Source: Gonocerus acuteangulatus | Taxonomy: Eukaryota; Arthropoda; Insecta; Hemiptera; Coreidae | DNA length: 64,000 nt | Assembly (NCBI GenBank): GCA_946811695.1 | Contig: OX328124.1 | Location: 30,002,148 to 30,066,147, forward strand | Reading direction: 5' to 3' | Shown: positions 1 through 11,453 of the stretch, piece by piece | Numbering within the stretch: the first letter of the stretch is position 1 | How the letters are laid out: the number at the start of each line of letters is the position of its first letter | Program-made: the position numbers and the translations under genes | Notes under the pieces: model-generated | What the model saw: only the letters and a program-made list of their open reading frames with translations | Told to the model about the DNA's origin: nothing | The model's database searches: none

Positions 1-2484
1 TCTCCCAATTTAAACCATGACAATCACCCCCAACATCAAGTAGATTTTACGGACACTTCACCTCAAGATCCTCTAATTCCTTACGATTACAACTGCCCAT
101 TCACCTTCTGGGAGCTGCAAGTAGCAATAGGAGAATTGAAATCTTCAACACCTGGAAAAGATGAAATCCATAATGAAATGATTAAAAACTTTCCACCTTC
201 CGTAAAACATTACCTGCTAAATGTATTCAATAAAATATGGGAAACCTCTAATTACCCAAATTCATGGCGTGAATCTATTGTCATTCCTGTATTAAAACCT
301 GGAAAAGATAAATTAAGTCCTAGTAGTTACCGCCCGATTTCACTCACAAGCTGCTTATCAAAACTCATGGAAAAGATGGTCAACAGACGATTGACATGGG
401 TAATAGAAAAATTTAACCTACTATCTTCCATCCAATGTGGCTTTCGGAAAGGCAGGTCGACAGTAGACCAACTAGTGACGTTAGAAGCAGAAATCCTCAA
501 CACATATGTGGAACAGAAAGAAGCAGTGGGTGTATTTTTTGACTTGGAAAAGGCCTACGATACTGTTGACCGGAAAACAATATTAGAAACATTGCATGCT
601 TGGGGCTTCAGGGGAGCTCTTCCCAGCTTTATAAAGAGCTTCTTACACAGAAGATATATTCAAGTAAGAGTAGGAGATACGACCTCTAGTTGCAAAGAAA
701 TAGCATACGGCATCCCCCAAGGAAGTGTTCTGAGTTGTACTTTATTTGCTATTGCAATAAACTCAGTAGCCAATATCATGCCTGGGTCGATTAAAGCATT
801 CCTCTACGTGGATGACCTGGCGATTCTGCTAAGGTTCCAAAACCATGCATGGATGCGCAGAACTCTCCAAAAAGTGCTAAATGATTTGGAAACCTGGTCT
901 GCGAATAAAAATCTCCGTTTTTCAACGGAAAAGACCAGAGGTATACTATTCTCACGTAAGAGGAACCAAACTCAAATTCCTCAGCTGACCTTATATGGGC
1001 AAACTTTGTCGTTCTGCGAAAGCACTAAATTCCTAGGCTTGGTCCTAGATAGAAAGCTTACATGGCAAAAACACATCATGTACCTACGAGAGGAATGCTC
1101 TAAGCGACTGAGGATCATGAAAGTGCTTGCCAGGACTTCCTGGGGGGCTGATCGTAAATCAATGCTTATGGTCTACACTAGCCTTATTCGCTCTAAGATC
1201 GACTACGGCAGTGTAGTGTATTCTTCTGCAAGTGGAAGTCGCCTCCAACTCTTAGATAGTATCCACCACACTGGGATCAGACTTGCAACAGGGGCATTCA
1301 GGACCAGTCCTATAGTAAGCCTATGTGCGGAAGCCTCCATACCACCTCTTCTGTTTCGTAGGCAGGAACTAATAAATAACTACATAGTCAAAATCAAACT
1401 CCAACAAACCAACCCAGCCTACAACCATATATTTTATCCACGCCATCTTAGAATCTATGAAGCAAATCCCAGAAAACCAGCTCCAATAGGAATCAGGCAT
1501 AAAGTAGTGATTAGTGAAATCCATGACATCCCTGTTGAAGCAAACCAACAAATATCAAGGCCACCTTCATGGAAATACCACCCTCCGAAAATAGACCTAA
1601 GCTTCAAGAAGGTGCAACCAGGACAACATAAATTCAAATTAAATGATATATTGCAACAATATCAAAACTATGAAGCTCTGTATACAGATGGATCCAAGCA
1701 GGAAGGAAATGTTGGATTTGCAGTTATCCATAATGGGTTAGCCAAAAAATATAAATTACCACCTTATATATCAATATACACCGCAGAACTCCTAGCAATA
1801 GCCACAGCCCTTTATTTATCTATAAACATCACTAACTCACATATACTATTATGTTCTGATTCCATGTCTGCCCTCCAGAGTATAGTAAGCTACAATAAAA
1901 AAGGACCTACACTCAACAAAATCCAAAATTATCTGGAAATCCTAAGGAACCTTAATAAAACAGTACAATTCCTTTGGACCCCAGGTCATTCAGGTATACC
2001 AGGGAATGAAATGGCAGATAAAGCAGCCAAGGAAGCAGCCCAGATGCATAGCCCCGAGCTTCAAATATATGAACCAAGTGATATAAAAAGTTGGCTAAAA
2101 TCCAGAGTTAAGAATAAATGGGAATCAATGTGGGAAGAAATCCCTCTGACCAACAAATTAAGAGGAATTAAACCAACTACAAAGCCATGGAGAAGCTCAG
2201 TGAGAGGTAACAGGAGAGAAGAAGTGGTCTTAACGAGGATGCGAATAGGCCACACCAATCTAACGCATGCATACCTAATAACTAAAGACCCCCAGCCCAG
2301 ATGTGAAACCTGCCGAGCGCCACTAACAGTTCACCATATACTAGAGGAATGTACCGCGTTACATCAAATATTCCTAAAGTATGGAATCCCCCGTAACAAG
2401 GACACAGCTCTAAGAGACTCAATAGACACAGCACACAAGATTCTAGAGTTACTTAGAGAAACACAACTTATTTCAAAAATCTAA
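1..2484 (+). CDS. Non-LTR retrotransposon ORF2 (RT + RNase H), 5' part cut by window edge
   Basis: The frame is open from the first base to a TAA at 2482-2484, giving 827 residues, so the endonuclease half lies off the left edge. The reverse transcriptase has palm motif A (VFFDLEKAYDTVD, near 535-570), the GIPQGSV motif (near 710-730) and a YVDD catalytic box (near 805-815). An RNase H domain follows (about 1670-2040) with the acidic residues of TDGSK, TAELLA, CSDS and GNEMADKAAKEA. A C-terminal Cys/His cluster (CETC...HHILEEC) sits near 2305-2355. RT followed by RNase H is known for I-like and related jockey-group elements. There is no stop or frameshift across 2.48 kb, so the copy looks young. 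It lies in the RpL30 intron, opposite in strand to that gene. Confidence 0.93.
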   Translation, partial: SPNLNHDNHPQHQVDFTDTSPQDPLIPYDYNCPFTFWELQVAIGELKSSTPGKDEIHNEMIKNFPPSVKHYLLNVFNKIWETSNYPNSWRESIVIPVLKPGKDKLSPSSYRPISLTSCLSKLMEKMVNRRLTWVIEKFNLLSSIQCGFRKGRSTVDQLVTLEAEILNTYVEQKEAVGVFFDLEKAYDTVDRKTILETLHAWGFRGALPSFIKSFLHRRYIQVRVGDTTSSCKEIAYGIPQGSVLSCTLFAIAINSVANIMPGSIKAFLYVDDLAILLRFQNHAWMRRTLQKVLNDLETWSANKNLRFSTEKTRGILFSRKRNQTQIPQLTLYGQTLSFCESTKFLGLVLDRKLTWQKHIMYLREECSKRLRIMKVLARTSWGADRKSMLMVYTSLIRSKIDYGSVVYSSASGSRLQLLDSIHHTGIRLATGAFRTSPIVSLCAEASIPPLLFRRQELINNYIVKIKLQQTNPAYNHIFYPRHLRIYEANPRKPAPIGIRHKVVISEIHDIPVEANQQISRPPSWKYHPPKIDLSFKKVQPGQHKFKLNDILQQYQNYEALYTDGSKQEGNVGFAVIHNGLAKKYKLPPYISIYTAELLAIATALYLSINITNSHILLCSDSMSALQSIVSYNKKGPTLNKIQNYLEILRNLNKTVQFLWTPGHSGIPGNEMADKAAKEAAQMHSPELQIYEPSDIKSWLKSRVKNKWESMWEEIPLTNKLRGIKPTTKPWRSSVRGNRREEVVLTRMRIGHTNLTHAYLITKDPQPRCETCRAPLTVHHILEECTALHQIFLKYGIPRNKDTALRDSIDTAHKILELLRETQLISKI

Positions 2485-2733
2485 AACCCCCAAGTTTCTT
2501 AAAAATAGGAACTCCCAAAGCAAGCTAATGGAGTAGTCCATAAATCTTATAAATGAATATTGTAAATAGATCGTAAATATACTTTATAAATTGCATGTTG
2601 TAAATAGTCTGTAAATATATAAGGATGTTGTTATGTTATTTATATTGTATAGTGTTTATATTGTATATAGTTTATATTGTATATAGTTTGTTGTACCATT
2701 GTTATATTATATATGGTACAAGTCGTAGGGGAG

Positions 2734-2785
<52 letters not shown>

Positions 2786-2908
2786 CAAAGAAGTAAAGAG
2801 AAATACTGTAAATATCTACTACTTATGAAAGCAAGCGATAAAAGGACGCATTTAAAAAAAAAAAAATAAAATAAAAAAAATAAAACAAAATAAAACAAAA
2901 AAAAAATA

Positions 2909-2981
<73 letters not shown>

Positions 2982-3285
2982 AAAAAAAACAATGTAAATA
3001 GACTAAATATATATGTATATTAGTGTGTATAGATATGTAATATAGGTATGCCTAGGCTAGATACAACTTAATAACTATAAGGGATCACTGTAATCAGACG
3101 TACTATTATAGAAAAAGCGAAGTAAAGGATTTAGTACCCTTCATTTCCAAACAATCTCTATTGAATTAAGCTAATTATTTTTAATCCCACTGATATATAG
3201 AACAGAAACAAAGGGTGTAAGGACTATACTGTTTATCGCCCTTGTCAAAACAAATCCTAATCCTAATCCTGAATAAAGCTGTTAC
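2485..3285 (+). repeat. 3' region of the non-LTR element with two poly(A) tracts
   Basis: The sequence after the stop codon is AT-rich with repeated TGTAAATA-type words. It contains one long A run at about 2734-2782 and a second, longer one at about 2917-2979, separated by ~135 bp. A short tandem of AATCCT and an AATAAA follow near 3250-3275. Either the element ends at the first A run and another poly(A) insertion follows, or the internal A runs are part of a long 3' UTR and the element ends in the AATCCT tandem, as I-like elements often end in short tandem repeats. The boundary cannot be settled by eye. Confidence 0.55.
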
Positions 3286-4176
3286 CTTCTTCCTACTATT
3301 ATTACTTTTATAACAATTTAAACAAGTTTTTATTATTATAAGAGTTTATATGTGTGCCAAAGTAAACTCATTTTCATATTAAAAATGTAATTTTAGTTTC
3401 CTATTGTGGTCAAACAAAGACTATCTGTCTTGATCGTTATCTTTTAGTTTAGTGCAGATTTGTAAATTGAACCTAGTATTATTTTATTTCAAATATAATT
3501 TCAGTTCACTAGTCCGTAGGGCCAAGAGCCTGCGCCTTATGGCATAATGATTAGTTTCAGAGTCCAGAAATAAGTGAATCATAGAATCTAGCAACACGCC
3601 ATGTGCGCTAACTTTTTTATGTTTCATTAATTCCTATGATTTGCAATAGCTCATGGCCTAAAGATGTGGTGCTCCAGCTTTGTGACCATTAATCAACATT
3701 TCTGGCTGGTTCATTCAGCTTATCTCTTAATATAGTTTCCTCCAATAGCACAGAGAAAATTCATAAAATTAACACCCCATAAATTAAGACACAAAAATAA
3801 GCAAACAGAATTTCTTCTTAATGAAATAAACACAATTACTAGACACTATAAGACTTGCCAAGTACAATAGTACTTACAATTAGGTCAATCAACCATTTCA
3901 TACAGCTATCACCAGATTGTTGAAAACAAAAATCACAATCCCATTGGGAACCGTTTGTTAACGTGAGCTAACTAAAATTTTCATATCATTATTACGAAAA
4001 TTTTACATAAAAAAAAGCTTATACTTTCATAGAATGTACTAACTTTTGCCAAGACCAGACAAATGAAAATTGGAAAGTACAGTATACTGTCCCTCAAGGG
4101 ATTGTGATTTTGATACAACACTGCCTTATGAGACTACTCCATAGGGCACAAGTACTGCCCTACTTCTCAGTCTCAC
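3286..4176. other. RpL30 intron sequence, nothing recognised
   Basis: AT-rich DNA downstream (on the minus strand) of the RpL30 exon at 4177-4322. I looked for the next RpL30 exon, which in known L30 proteins begins with a KSEIEYYAM-type stretch, and did not find it. The remaining exons must lie beyond the left edge. Confidence 0.5.
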
Positions 4177-4322
4177 CTCAATGACGGCGTGTTCTTGGCA
4201 ATGATGATCAATTTCGCCTTCCCTTGTCGCAAAGTTTTTAGAGTCTGCTTAAATCCCAGAACAAATTTGCCAGATTTCATAACCAAGGCAAGCCTTGAGT
4301 TAATGCTTTCAAGAGCTTTTTT
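4177..4322 (-). CDS. RpL30: RpL30 coding exon 2 (residues 8-55 and part of 56)
   Basis: This 146-nt exon encodes 48 codons plus two bases. It is flanked by a polypyrimidine acceptor ending in AG at 4323-4324 and a GTGAGA donor at 4176-4171. The translation contains the L30 signatures [21 protein letters not shown] and [17 protein letters not shown]. No stop or frameshift is present. Confidence 0.93.
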
Positions 4323-7300
4323 CTGGAAAAAAAATAATATATACAAATGACATGGTCTGGAATGAATAAAAGCATTGAAAAAAAAAAAAAAAAATTGGTA
4401 TTTCTGAGCAATTAGTGCCCCAACTCCGATTTTGGCAAAATTTCACATACTGAATCATTATAGCCTAAATAAGAACATAAAAGTGTATCTTGATGTACTA
4501 AACAAGAATTCGTTAAAAAAAAAGTTGTTCTTAACTAGGAAAAAACTTATTAAGCACTAAAGTTGACTGCTGTGCAGGTTACGACTATTTTTTAACAAAT
4601 TAAGACACAAATCAAAGCACTAACCAAAAAAATAAATCAAATTACTTGATAGAATTTAATAATTTTAGCAAGTTAAGATTGACTAGAGTTGAGATATCTT
4701 CTTGAGTGAGCGAAGAGAACAGAAATGCATAGCACGCATGCCTATAATGCGACAGGTTAGACGGGCGAAGAGGCCCTTAAAATTTACATTTATTTTTCTA
4801 TAAAGAAAACACAGTAAAACTTGTTTCGATATATGTCAATTTGTTGAAGAAAAAAATTATTACTTACACGTTTTTTATTAATACTCCAATTTCCCCCCAG
4901 GTTTTTGTTAAGATAAAACTCATCCAAATTAATATAATAAATTATAATAGAAACAATGCTTATCCAATTGAAGATTACTGAGGCAACGTCTATAAAAGTA
5001 AAGCTATTGAAGACATTAAAATATCATTTTCGTTAACTTTTTTGCCTATTTTTGGCTTTAATTTTCTATTTAGGCTGAAAAGAATCAATATGTAAAGATT
5101 TGAGGGTAATTTTGAGCAAAAACTGCCCAGATTCCGATCTCCATGAAACTTCGTATACATATTCATTTTAACCTAATTAAGAATAAAAACATAAAAAAGC
5201 TGGCGGTAACGACTAGAACAGTATCTATAAAGCACTAAAGGAGCCTGTTATAGGGCCATTCCATGTCAATTCAACCAATGAAAGTACTGTTTACAACCCG
5301 ACCCTCTTAGATTTTTTTGAAATTTTGAATCCTCATAGCTCTAACAACTCCTTGAATGGTACAATTTTTTTTTTTAAATTTTATCTGTTTCCGTTTTTTT
5401 AGTATTAATTTTCAAAGTATTGAAAAACAGCCTTTTTTTGGCCTACCGGAAAATGTTAATTCCTTGATAGATTGAGTTCTATTTTAGCTAGAACAGTCAG
5501 CGTAGTCTCATTGTTTAGCTAATTAAATGGACTTTAATTTGATATACAACAAGACCAACTTATTACAAATTTTACATTTCAAAAAAAATTTCGAAAACTT
5601 GTACGTAACGGTTTTCAAAAAACTGTACTTTTAAAATTCTGAAAAAAATATATTTGAATCTTCAGTTGATTGACTACATATGCTGTTAGTTTCATTATGG
5701 GATGGGAACGGGATCATTTTATAACATAATTTTGACTTTATAATTGTCACTGCGTAGTTGGTAAAAATATGGTGAGTGATGGATATTTGTATTGTAATTT
5801 CAGCAATAAGCATCCCTGATCAAAATTTGGGGTCTTTTTGCGAAGACCACATCCAGTTACTTTTGAAGCAGCAGTAGTGATTGTATCAGTGATTCGGCGC
5901 ATGCGCCTAACTCCTTTGCCTTCCTATTGGAGGATTCTGCTGACCAATTGTATTGGCTCTTGCTGGGAGTAAAGTAACCTTCAACAGTGAATTAGTTTAT
6001 TTACGAAAAAGCTCTGCTTATGGTAGTGAGAAAAAATGAGTCTTTTACAATTAGTTCGCGATGTTCCTGACAAAGAAAAAGGGATTGGTTTCTTACTCGA
6101 AAAATTAATGGAATCCTATTAATTTAAGTGAGTTGGATAGACAAGAGTCGCTAAAATTAATATAATTCTATTAATTGCGAGTTGAATTGACTAGGGTTTT
6201 GATATCTTCTTGAGCAAGCGGAAACGCATAGCATGTAATGCCTAATAAATGTAAAATATCCAAAAAAGAGAGAGAAAAGGAATAAAATATGTTTGTTTAC
6301 AAATATCGTTGTTTGTTATCCTTCATTACCTGCAAAACAGTCAACTTTAATGCTTAATAACTTTTTCATAGTTGAGAGAATTGATTTTGATCATATTAAC
6401 CTTTTTATTAATAAATATTGTTTGTCATTATCTAAAATGAATTATAACCATAGATAAGGAGTCAAGTAGTGATAGATAACCAGCAAAGAACCTATAAGCT
6501 AATCAGTAAGCTTATCAGCGAGTAGGAGTAACTGTTATAAATCACTACTGCTACTTCAAAAGTAACTGGATGTGGTCTTCGCAAAAAGACCCAAAATTTG
6601 AATTTTTTTCAGACAGTACTAAAATTAAAGGGGAGATTTGAAAAAAAAAAAAAAAATACCGGTACCCAGAAATTGCACCCTTTCATTCCTTTAACTAAGA
6701 AAAAAATTAAGACTCAACTTTACTCAAACTTCAATAAAAGTGAAGTTGAACTGGTAACTGATTTAGACACAGATACAGTAGCCTGTAATGAAAAAATATG
6801 TGGTAGTTTTATTGTCTCAACAAAAATGAGGAGATGGATGAAATAAAATTTAATATCCAACACTTCTCAATTATTACAAATTTTATTTTTCAAAAAATGT
6901 TTTACATAATTTTAGACTACAAATGATGCTGGTTTTATTATGGGATGGCAATGGGAAAAAAAAAAAAACATTTATAACATTTAATAAACGGTCATATCCA
7001 TTTTTTTTTTATTGTGTGTAACTGTGTAATTTGTTGAGTACACAAATTACATATTCACAGGTAATAAAACCACCACATATTTTTTCATTGAAGGCTACTG
7101 GATCAGAGTCTAAATCAGTTAAAATTATGTTGTAAAATGTTCCCATAATGAAACTAACAGCATATGTAGTCAATGAACTAAAGATTGAAATATATTCTGA
7201 ATTTTAAAAGTACAGTTTTTCAAAAATCGTTTTGTACAAATTTTCAAAACATTTTTTGAAAAATGAAATTTGTAATAATTGAGACATGTTGGATATTAAA

Positions 7301-9662
7301 TTGTATTTAATCCATCTCCTCATTTTGGTTGAGTACACATGTCAGCCACCACTGGTCGTCATATTCACAGGCAATAAAACCACTACATATTTTTTCATTG
7401 AAGGCTACTGTATCTGTGTCTAAATCAGTTACCTACCAGTTCAATTTCACTTTGATTGAAGTTCGAGTAAAGTTGAGTCTTAATTTTTTTTTCTTAGTTA
7501 AAGGAAAGAAAGGGTGCAATTTCTGGGTTCCAGTATCTTTTTTTTTTTTTTTTTTCAAATCTCCCCTTTAATTTTAGTTCTATCTGAAAACAATTCAAAT
7601 TTTGATCAGGGATGCTTATTGCTGAATTTACAATATCCATCAATCACCATATTTTTACCAACTACGCAGTGACAATTATAAAGTCAAAATTATGTTATAA
7701 AATGATCCCGTTCCCATCCCATAATGAAACTAACAGCATATGTAGTCAATCAACTGAAGATTCAAATATATTTTTTTCAGAATTTTAAAAGTACAGTTTT
7801 TTGAAAACCGTTACGTACAAGTTTTCGAAATTTTTTTTGAAATGTAAAATTTGTAATAAGTTGGTCTTGTTGTATATCAAATTAAAGTCCATTTAATTAG
7901 CTAAACAATGAGACTACGCTGACTGTTCTAGCTAAAATAGAACTCAATCTATCAAGGAATTAACATTTTCCGAAAGGCCAAAAAAAGGCGGTTTTTCAAT
8001 ACTTTGAAAATCAATACTAAAAAAACGGAAACAGATAAAAAATTGTTTTTGGTTATTTTTTGTTAGAATAACCAACCTACCAAATTTTATTAAAATCCAA
8101 GAAGGTCGGGTTGTGACCCTTGTTGATTTGACATGGAATGACCCTATACAGGCTGTAAACGAGTTGTATCATAACAATGAAAAAAAGTTAGTCGTTTGAG
8201 ACATTTTTATTCTTAATTGGGTTGAAATGAATAAGTATACGAAGTTTTAGGAAAATCGGACTTGGGTCAATTCTGGCTCTCCCAATTTGACATTCCTGCG
8301 CATGCATATGTTTACAAATACTTCGTCTACGCCAGCTTTTAACCTGTATAACAGTCAACTTTAGTGCCTAATATATACTGTTCTAGTCGTTACCGCCAGC
8401 TTTTTTTTTTACGTTTTCATTCTTAATTAGGTTAAAATGAATAAGTAAACGAAGTTTCATGAAGATCGGAGTCTGGGCAGTTTTCGCTCATAATTATCGA
8501 TTTACGAAAAATCGGAGTTGGGGCATTAATTTAATAGTTGAGAACGAAAATATTCACTATTCAAATAGTTATTGAAGATACCTATTACCTTTTTTTTTGT
8601 AAGCAATAATACTTTTCTTTAATAAATTGGCAATTTCTCATATATCAGAGCAAGTTTTTGCATATTTATATGTATTTGTTTAATAGAAATGGATTTTTCT
8701 TTTTTTTTAAATGCTGTTAGTGGTTTGCAACATTATTTTTTACGTATTTATTTTTATTTAGGTTGAAATGAATCAGTATGGATGGTATAAAGTTTTATGA
8801 AAATCGGAGTTGGGGCACTAAATTCCCAGAATTACAGTTAGGGTAATTCTGAATGAGAACTGCCCAAACTCTTCATGAAACTTCGTATACTTAATCATTT
8901 TAACCTAATTAAGAATAAAAACATAAAGAAAGCTAGCAGTAACGACTAGAACAGTATTTATTAAGCACTAAAGTTGACTGTTATACAGGCTATAAAAGAG
9001 TTATATCATAACATTATGAGCTCTATCATAGCAATGAAAAAAATTAGTCGTTTGTGACATTTTTTTTCACCTTTTTATTCTTATCATTTCAAGTAATTCA
9101 CGTCTGTGAGAGGAACATGAAAATATACCAGGCATTGCACTTTTTAGTTAGTGCCTTACTACTACCAAAAAATACAATTGACGGGGTTAAAATTTCACTA
9201 GCGTTTTTTACACTATCTAATGTGAGCATACACTGGTACTGGCGGTTTAATTTTACAAATAGCTCTAAGCACCGCAATGCGGGAAAATACTATACCTAGG
9301 CATCTCTCAGACGTATGTTACCAGTTGAGGGTTAAGAAACCAAGCCATTAATTTAATTATTCAGTTTTAAAAATGTATTAAGCAAATAAATGTTTTGGCT
9401 GTTTCGTTGAAAATTCATTTAAATATAAAGCTTAGCAACCGATAAAATTATTAATAAATGAGAAGGTTGAGGTTAGTTTGAACTGGCCACATCTTCCGAA
9501 TAAGCTTACTATTCCCCAAAAAGCAGACTTCATTTGTTCAATAAAACTGATTCATTGATTCAATAAAAAGTAAGCTAAATTATAGAGACACATTTTAAAG
9601 TACATAATTGAATAAGAGACCCGACCACGTGGGTCACATACCTGTTTCTTTTGAGCGACCAT
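4177..9662 (-). CDS. RpL30: 60S ribosomal protein L30 (eL30), first two coding exons; 3' part off window
   Basis: eL30 is a component of the large ribosomal subunit. The coding sequence starts at ATG 9662-9660 (MVAQKKQ, exon ending at 9642 with donor GTATGT). It resumes in the exon 4322-4177, which reads [20 protein letters not shown] and continues with the family's [15 protein letters not shown] and NTPSLR stretches. That is the N-terminal half of animal L30, including its RNA-binding face. Phases agree: phase 0 at the first junction and 146 nt in the second exon, leaving phase 2. The acceptor is TTTTCCAG and the donor GTGAGA. The 5.3-kb intron between the two exons holds a large palindrome and a nested transposon. 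The final exons are outside the window. Identification rests on near-complete agreement with the conserved L30 N-terminus, and the exons are intact. Confidence 0.93.
4395..5085. repeat. Left outer fragments of the RpL30-intron foldback repeat family
   Basis: This stretch shares words (GTTGTTCTTAACTAGGAAAA, then TTAAGCACTAAAGTTGACTG) with 14880-14970 and 16800-16900. It also holds the GTTGAGATATCTTCTTGAG block that recurs near 6190 and 15220. No coding potential is seen. It looks like decayed parts of the same foldback family that forms the palindrome next to it. Confidence 0.55.
5090..8520. repeat. Large imperfect palindrome in the RpL30 intron
   Basis: The arm 5090-5820 reappears as its reverse complement at about 7600-8510, and 6593-6985 reappears at about 7110-7600, with a centre near 7000-7050. 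Long blocks match almost base for base, for example GATGGGAACGGGATCATTTT at 5701 against its complement near 7700. The left arm is interrupted by the transposon at 5830-6592, and the right arm by a ~185-bp segment at about 8160-8345. It is probably a foldback element or an inverted duplication of one. No protein is encoded. Confidence 0.8.
5830..6592. mobile_element. Non-autonomous TIR transposon nested in the palindrome, 8-bp TSD
   Basis: The ends are inverted repeats of about 50 bp, starting GGGTCTTTTTGCGAAG on the left and ending CTTCGCAAAAAGACCC on the right. Both sides carry the direct repeat AAAATTTG (5822-5829 and 6593-6600). The opposite arm of the palindrome (near 7598-7606) has that octamer once with no insert, so it serves as an empty site. 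An 8-bp TSD fits hAT-type elements, though the GGGTC terminus is not the usual CAGGG. A second broken copy occupies 56770-57117 and 59533-59610. Confidence 0.82.
8521..9065. repeat. Outer right fragments of the foldback family
   Basis: The segment at about 8860-9010 is a direct copy of 5110-5240, sharing the words AACGACTAGAACAGTAT and AAGCACTAAAGTTGACTG. Together with 8345-8480 it shows that the same unit occurs at least three times in this intron. No reading frame is supported. Confidence 0.55.
9066..9641. other. RpL30 intron, nothing recognised
   Basis: AT-rich sequence between the foldback family and the RpL30 start-codon exon. I see no gene, RNA fold or repeat end here. Confidence 0.4.
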
Positions 9663-9682
9663 TTTGCAGGTACTATAAACGC
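9642..9682 (-). CDS. RpL30: RpL30 start-codon exon
   Basis: This 41-nt exon has 20 nt of 5' UTR and seven codons (MVAQKKQ). The acceptor TTTTGATTTCAG lies just above 9682, and the donor CAG/GTATGT follows 9642. The context around the ATG is CAAAATGG, a good animal initiation context. A tiny exon ending a few codons after the ATG is typical of ribosomal protein genes. Confidence 0.9.
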
Positions 9683-9809
9683 CTGAAATCAAAATAAAAT
9701 ATTGTGCAAATAACTCTAAAGCAGTAAAAGTACAGTATAAATTTAGCAATTAAATAAGTAGAAATGGTTAAGAACTTATAAGAAATAAGATCACAGGCGA
9801 CCCACGTAC

Positions 9810-9833
9810 CTCGTCAAGCGCATACACAGAAAG
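9810..9833 (-). promoter_or_regulatory. RpL30: RpL30 transcription start with 5' TOP motif and non-coding exon 1
   Basis: On the minus strand a CTTTCTGTG tract begins at 9833, the expected form of a 5' terminal oligopyrimidine (TOP) start used by ribosomal protein mRNAs for growth-dependent translation. The 24-nt exon ends at 9810 before a GTACGT donor and joins the exon at 9682 across a 127-nt intron. The start itself is inferred from the TOP pattern and the correctly placed donor. Confidence 0.7.
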
Positions 9834-11453
9834 ACTAGACGTGTTGGTCAAGCGAACTTCTGAAACCAATTCTGTGCCTTACAAATCAGGTGCAACGAGT
9901 TTATTCTAATATCTTATAAAAATATCTTTTTTATGTTAAATAATCCACTATTTCAAATTCTGAATTTGTTTTAATTCAGCAAATTTTATTTAGAGAAATT
10001 GACTTGTGTAAAATAAATGTATCAAGCCAATTTTTTTTTTTAAACCAATAAAAACTATGGAACCAAGAAAATAAAAATAGAAAATCAGCGAACAGACTCA
10101 TATTTATTTAATTTCTTCAATTTAATTATTCCATTTTTCAATTGTTCTTATTCCTGGTCGAATGGAATTATTTTCATGTAGGGGGGCGCGAAGGTCTAGA
10201 GGGCTGAAGACATATGTACCTTAGGACATTTTCTCTCACAAATACATTATCTTTAAATTATTAATAAACCATTCATTTGTATTATTTCACAATTCATGTT
10301 TGTATATGACATTATAAGAAGTATTCAGAATTTATTTTTTATGTGATCCTTTCTGCATAATTTGTGACCAAGAAGTATTTCTTTCTTACTCTTTTGGAAC
10401 GCTGAAAAGGCATAGAAATAATAATTGACATAGTGCATTCTAGAAAATTACATGACAGTCAATCCGGATAATTCTAGAGTGTTAGCTAAAAATGTATGTG
10501 ATTTTATCCTATTTATCTCCGGACATGACATTGCATTGACGCTTTTAGACTTTCAGTGTTCTGGGTTTGTACATATTCAATTATAAATTTAAGGTCATCG
10601 TCGGCCGTGGAGATTACCAGTAAGGGGATATGCGATAAATCAGTAAAGACTCATTATTAAAACGTAATTTTATTTAACTATTGCGGCCGAACTTTACATC
10701 CGTCTTCTTAACGTTGGAGAGTTTAATTCAATGACTATTGGAAGGACAGGTGTAAAGATTTTAGCTCTTAAAATGTATTATAAAATGAGCCTGTAAATAT
10801 TATTATTTCGTATTAGTAAGGAACCTTCTGTTCAAAGTCTATTGCAGTCAAAATATTATTTATAAAACAAAACACAATAATAACAAATTGTAAAATAATC
10901 ATAGACTATTCCGGAAAAAAGAACTCAATGGAAGAACTGAATGACCTCTAGTACAGAATACTATGAATCTGTATTTCATATTCATTAATTTACATAAATA
11001 TTAATCCTAGAAAGGATTTATTAGCGAAAATACGCTTAAAAAGGGTTTGACTATATAACTTTTAATTTGTTTAATAAATACTAATTTTTTGTTCTACTAA
11101 TGTTTACTTTAGGATATTTTTTTCGGAAATCCTAAAAACAAAAAAAAAAAAATTAAGAGTTCCAAGCAAAAAGAGGCTACATTTTGTTACCGAAAGGAAT
11201 AAGAAGATCAGAGTATGTTTTTTGTTTTGAATTCCTACAGCTGATAGGAGCTTATTTTTAAAGTGACGTTTCTGGAGCATGCGCAATTAATTAAGTTTTG
11301 TCCAGAATCGCCATACTGCCAGTACAGTGGTGTTATAAAGGACTTAAAACGTAGCCGGTGGCTAATTTTTTCGTGTTTTATTTTTGTGAAGAAGTTATTG
11401 ACATAGGTTGGGACTTTTACTACTTGTTGAACAAAAGTTGTTCGTGATAGGTA
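9834..11453. promoter_or_regulatory. Divergent intergenic region between RpL30 and YTHDF
   Basis: About 1.6 kb separate the RpL30 TOP start (9833, leftward) from the YTHDF start codon (11454, rightward). A GCATGCGCA word at about 11277-11285 resembles the NRF1 class of sites, and TATAAAG occurs near 11334, some 120 bp before the YTHDF ATG. The 5' UTR of YTHDF probably lies in 11340-11453. The remainder (9900-11250) is AT-rich with nothing recognisable. The site assignments are weak and based on short words only. Confidence 0.35.

Noticed and set aside
6598..7571. 80-codon frames facing each other
   Set aside because: They are the two arms of the palindrome; mirrored, low complexity and without a domain.
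9683..9809. snoRNA in the first RpL30 intron (such introns often host them)
   Set aside because: No C-box/D-box or H/ACA pattern could be found in the 127-nt intron.
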